Source of the DNA: Bradyrhizobium archetypum
Lineage (GTDB): Bacteria > Pseudomonadota > Alphaproteobacteria > Rhizobiales > Xanthobacteraceae
Direction: 5' to 3'
DNA length: 64,000 nucleotides
NCBI RefSeq assembly: GCF_013114835.1
Contig: NZ_JAAVLW010000001.1
Coordinates: 806,001 to 870,000, forward strand
Under the pieces are notes generated by a model, which made no database searches, was not told where the DNA came from, and saw only the letters and a list, made by a program, of their open reading frames with translations. The position numbers were made by a program, and so were the translations under genes. This document shows, in pieces, positions 61,781-64,000 of the stretch (positions within the stretch are counted from its first letter, which is position 1; each line of letters begins with the position of its first letter).

Positions 61781-62536
61781 TTGGCTGAGAGGAACGACAG
61801 CGAGACTTCCGCCCGCAAGCGCGTGGACGTGCTTCTGGTCGAGCGCGGCCTATTCGACAGCCGCGCCCGCGCCCGCGCGGCGATCGATGCCGGCGGCGTG
61901 ACGGCCGACGGCCGGCCCGTATTGAAGGCGTCGGAGATGATTTCGGCCAACGCCGAATTGTCGGCGCAGCCCGCCCACCCCTACGTTTCGCGCGGCGGCA
62001 TCAAGCTCGCCGGCGCGCTGGAGCAGTATCCGATCGAAATCGAGGGCCATGTCTGCCTCGACGTCGGCGCCTCCACCGGCGGCTTCACCGAGGTGCTGCT
62101 GGCGAACGGTGCGAACCTCGTTTTCGCGATCGATGTCGGCCACGGCCAGTTGCATCCCTCGCTGCGCATCCATCCCCGGGTCGTGTCGATGGAAGAAACC
62201 GATATTCGCAAGCTCGAGGGCACGCGGCTGCCGGTGCGGCCCGATATCGTCGTCATCGATGTCAGCTTCATTTCCTTGAAGGCGGTGCTGCCGGCGGCGC
62301 TGTCACTCGCCGCGGCACCGATGCACCTGCTCGCGCTGATCAAGCCGCAATTCGAGGCGGAGCGGAAGCACTCCAAGCACGGCATCATCCGCAATGCGAT
62401 GGTGCATCAGGAAATCTGCGACGACATCTCGGCCTTTGCGGCCTCGCTCGGCTGCACCGGTATCGAGGTGTTTCCGTCCTCGATCAAGGGCGGCGACGGC
62501 AATATCGAATTCTTCATGGGCGCCCGCCGTGGCTGA
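61781..62536 (+). CDS. tlyA: TlyA-family rRNA methyltransferase (hemolysin A family)
   Basis: A ~251-residue protein. The N-terminal S4 RNA-binding domain reads [20 protein letters not shown] (~12-31) and continues to [14 protein letters not shown]. The FtsJ-like SAM domain has [16 protein letters not shown] and [17 protein letters not shown], with lysine in [14 protein letters not shown]. TlyA methylates ribose 2'-OH of 16S and/or 23S rRNA. The start is TTG 61781, with no strong ribosome site, two bases after the upstream stop. Its stop overlaps the next gene by eight bases. Confidence 0.92.
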   Translation: MAERNDSETSARKRVDVLLVERGLFDSRARARAAIDAGGVTADGRPVLKASEMISANAELSAQPAHPYVSRGGIKLAGALEQYPIEIEGHVCLDVGASTGGFTEVLLANGANLVFAIDVGHGQLHPSLRIHPRVVSMEETDIRKLEGTRLPVRPDIVVIDVSFISLKAVLPAALSLAAAPMHLLALIKPQFEAERKHSKHGIIRNAMVHQEICDDISAFAASLGCTGIEVFPSSIKGGDGNIEFFMGARRG

Positions 62537-63776
62537 GACCGAGCGCCTCGTCATCGACCATGTTGGCCATCACGGCGACGGGGTCGCGATATCAGGCGGC
62601 GGCAAGATTTACGTGCCGTATGCGCTCGGCGGCGAAACCATCGAAGCCGGTCCGGCTCCCGGCCACCATCCCGACCGCCGGCGATTGCTCAAGGTCGAGA
62701 CCGCCAGCCCGGCGCGGATCGCGCCGTTCTGTCCGCATTTCGGCGTCTGCGGCGGTTGCGCGATCCAGCACTGGGACGCCGAGCCGTATCGCGCCTGGAA
62801 GCGCGAACTGGTGGTGACGGCGCTGGCGCAGGCCGGAATCGATTGCGACGTGGCGCCTCTGGTCGATGCCCATGGCGCGGGCCGCCGGCGTATCACCCTG
62901 CACGCGCGGGTGGGAACGCACGACGTGCTCAAGGTCGGCTACGCGGCGGCCGGCTCGCACAACATCATCCCGATCGACCGTTGCCCGATCCTTGATCCGC
63001 AATTGAACGGCGCGATCGAGGCGGCCTGGGCCGTCGCCGAGCCGCTGATCGCGATGGGCAAGCCGCTGGATATCCAGATCACCGCGACCGATAGCGGATT
63101 GGATATTGATGTGCGCGGCTCCGGCCCGTTGTCGACGGCCTTGATCACGCGGCTGTCGCGCATAGCAGGGCAGCACCGGCTGGCGCGGCTGACGCGCCAT
63201 GGCGAACTGGTCTTGATGCGAACGCCGCCGGTTATCTCGATCGGCACCGCACAGGTCGTGCTGCCGCCCGGCTCGTTCCTGCAGGCCACGGTGGCGGGCG
63301 AGGAAACGCTGGCAGCGCTGGCATCTGAGCATTGCAAACGCGCCAAATCTATCGCTGACCTGTTCTGCGGCGTGGGCCCCTTCGCGCTGCGGCTAGCTGC
63401 GAAGTCGCGCGTCACCGCCTTCGACAGCGACGCCGGCGCGGTCGGGGCGTTGCAGAAGGCAGCGACCACTACCTCCGGACTGAAGCCGATCAAGGCGGAG
63501 GCGCGCGATCTGTTCCGCCGCCCACTGATGCCGCAGGAATTGCGCGACTACGACACCGTCGTATTCGATCCGCCACGCCAGGGCGCCCAGGCGCAGGCGA
63601 CGCAGCTTGCCGCGAGCAAGGTGCCGACGGTGGTCGCAGTGTCCTGCAACGTCGCAACGTTCACGCGCGATGCAAAGATTCTGATCGACGGCGGCTACCG
63701 GATCGAAGGCATCACGCCGGTCGACCAGTTCCGCCACACGCCGCATGTGGAATTGGTGGCAAGGCTTAAGAGGTAA
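62529..63776 (+). CDS. Class I SAM-dependent RNA (uracil-5) methyltransferase, TrmA/RlmD family
   Basis: A 415-residue enzyme. The N-terminal TRAM-like strand runs [21 protein letters not shown] [4Fe-4S]-type cysteine cluster reads [10 protein letters not shown], with a fourth Cys in PIDRCPIL. The SAM motif is [17 protein letters not shown], followed by [13 protein letters not shown] and the nucleophile Cys in [13 protein letters not shown]. It makes m5U in rRNA (RlmC/RlmD-like) or tRNA. GTG 62529 starts eight bases before the tlyA stop ends, so the genes are coupled. Confidence 0.92.
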   Translation: MAETERLVIDHVGHHGDGVAISGGGKIYVPYALGGETIEAGPAPGHHPDRRRLLKVETASPARIAPFCPHFGVCGGCAIQHWDAEPYRAWKRELVVTALAQAGIDCDVAPLVDAHGAGRRRITLHARVGTHDVLKVGYAAAGSHNIIPIDRCPILDPQLNGAIEAAWAVAEPLIAMGKPLDIQITATDSGLDIDVRGSGPLSTALITRLSRIAGQHRLARLTRHGELVLMRTPPVISIGTAQVVLPPGSFLQATVAGEETLAALASEHCKRAKSIADLFCGVGPFALRLAAKSRVTAFDSDAGAVGALQKAATTTSGLKPIKAEARDLFRRPLMPQELRDYDTVVFDPPRQGAQAQATQLAASKVPTVVAVSCNVATFTRDAKILIDGGYRIEGITPVDQFRHTPHVELVARLKR

Positions 63777-63787
63777 GTATCCTGTCT

Positions 63788-63808
63788 TCACCCTCCCCTG
63801 GAGGGTGA
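63788..63808. terminator. Short hairpin between convergent genes
   Basis: TCACCCTCC (63788-63796) pairs perfectly with 63800-63808 over a three-base loop, in the 38-base gap between the RNA methyltransferase and the DUF1194 gene. There is no clear T-run on either side, so it is probably a weak or factor-assisted terminator. Confidence 0.45.
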
Positions 63809-63814
63809 GAACAG

Positions 63815-64000
63815 CTACCTTCCCCACCTGTCCTGCCAGATCTTTTCTCCGATCATGCAATTGACGCGTGGCTCGCGGCCTGCGGCGGGCACCACGGGGC
63901 GTTCGGGCGTGCGGCCGGCGACCTCCAACAGCAGCTTGGTGCGGATCGCTTCCTTGAACTTGTCGCGGTCCTTGATCGTGACGACGAAGGATCCAGGACC
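63815..64000 (-). CDS. DUF1194-type protein, C-terminal part (cut by window edge)
   Basis: The last 61 residues of a protein begin GPGSFVVTIKDRDKFKEAIR and continue KLLLEVAGRTPERPVVPAAG to the stop. This matches my memory of the end of DUF1194 (von Willebrand factor A-like, exported) proteins in Bradyrhizobium. It is convergent with the RNA methyltransferase. Most of the gene is outside the window, so the domain call rests on the tail only. Confidence 0.65.
   Translation of the reverse strand, partial: GPGSFVVTIKDRDKFKEAIRTKLLLEVAGRTPERPVVPAAGREPRVNCMIGEKIWQDRWGR

Noticed and set aside
1..64000. CRISPR array, prophage or toxin-antitoxin defence island
   Set aside because: No regularly spaced short repeats, phage structural genes or recognisable nuclease/toxin pairs were seen.

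Overview
The window looks like chromosome from a Bradyrhizobium-type alphaproteobacterium (Nitrobacteraceae). It is GC-rich. Its right third carries typical housekeeping genes of that group: xseB, dxs, a nucleoside deoxyribosyltransferase, tlyA, a TrmA/RlmD-type RNA methyltransferase, a GcrA-like regulator and a DmdC-type acyl-CoA dehydrogenase. The assignment rests on protein resemblance and gene content recalled from knowledge; no search was run.

Region 1 (1-13.5 kb) is an accessory catabolic cluster. It holds an acyl-CoA dehydrogenase, two paralogous SDR proteins, a glutathione S-transferase, a CaiB-type CoA-transferase, a kappa-GST/2-hydroxychromene-2-carboxylate isomerase-like protein, a feruloyl-CoA-synthase-like ligase, a branched-chain-type periplasmic binding protein and an HxlR regulator. 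A 17-bp palindrome (AGTTC-N7-GAACT) recurs four times; in three places it fills the spacer between a TTGAC(A/G) -35 box and a possible -10 box, which suggests one repressor-controlled regulon. The cluster also carries wreckage: an acyl-CoA synthetase with its middle deleted and a truncated RND membrane-fusion protein. It ends with a TetR regulator, an alpha/beta hydrolase and a lone beta-ketoacyl synthase.

Region 2 (13.6-45.9 kb) is bounded by an intact tRNA-Gln(UUG) at 45805-45879 and a 44-bp copy of that tRNA's 3' half at 13625-13668. Both have the same orientation, and the tRNA 3' end faces inward. This is the footprint of a 32-kb island inserted at the tRNA, although no integrase is present. 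The cargo is amine and amino-acid uptake and breakdown: a spermidine/putrescine-type ABC operon with an embedded HAD hydrolase and FAD oxidase, a peptide-type ABC transporter, four DadA/PuuB-like FAD oxidoreductases, alanine dehydrogenase, a D-threonine-aldolase/D-serine-dehydratase-like enzyme, two aldehyde dehydrogenases, a class III aminotransferase, a second HAD, a cupin, a hydroxyacid dehydrogenase, two tandem-GNAT proteins, and LysR and Lrp regulators. A conserved 62-bp element lies upstream of both the ald gene and the GNAT-DSD1-FAD-ALDH operon, so these are probably co-regulated.

Region 3 (46-64 kb) is core-like chromosome. It encodes fatty-acid and aromatic oxidation (acyl-CoA dehydrogenase, enoyl-CoA hydratase, VOC dioxygenase), 5'-nucleotidase, a histone-deacetylase-family protein, xseB, dxs, tlyA and RNA methylation, together with several conserved proteins of unknown role.
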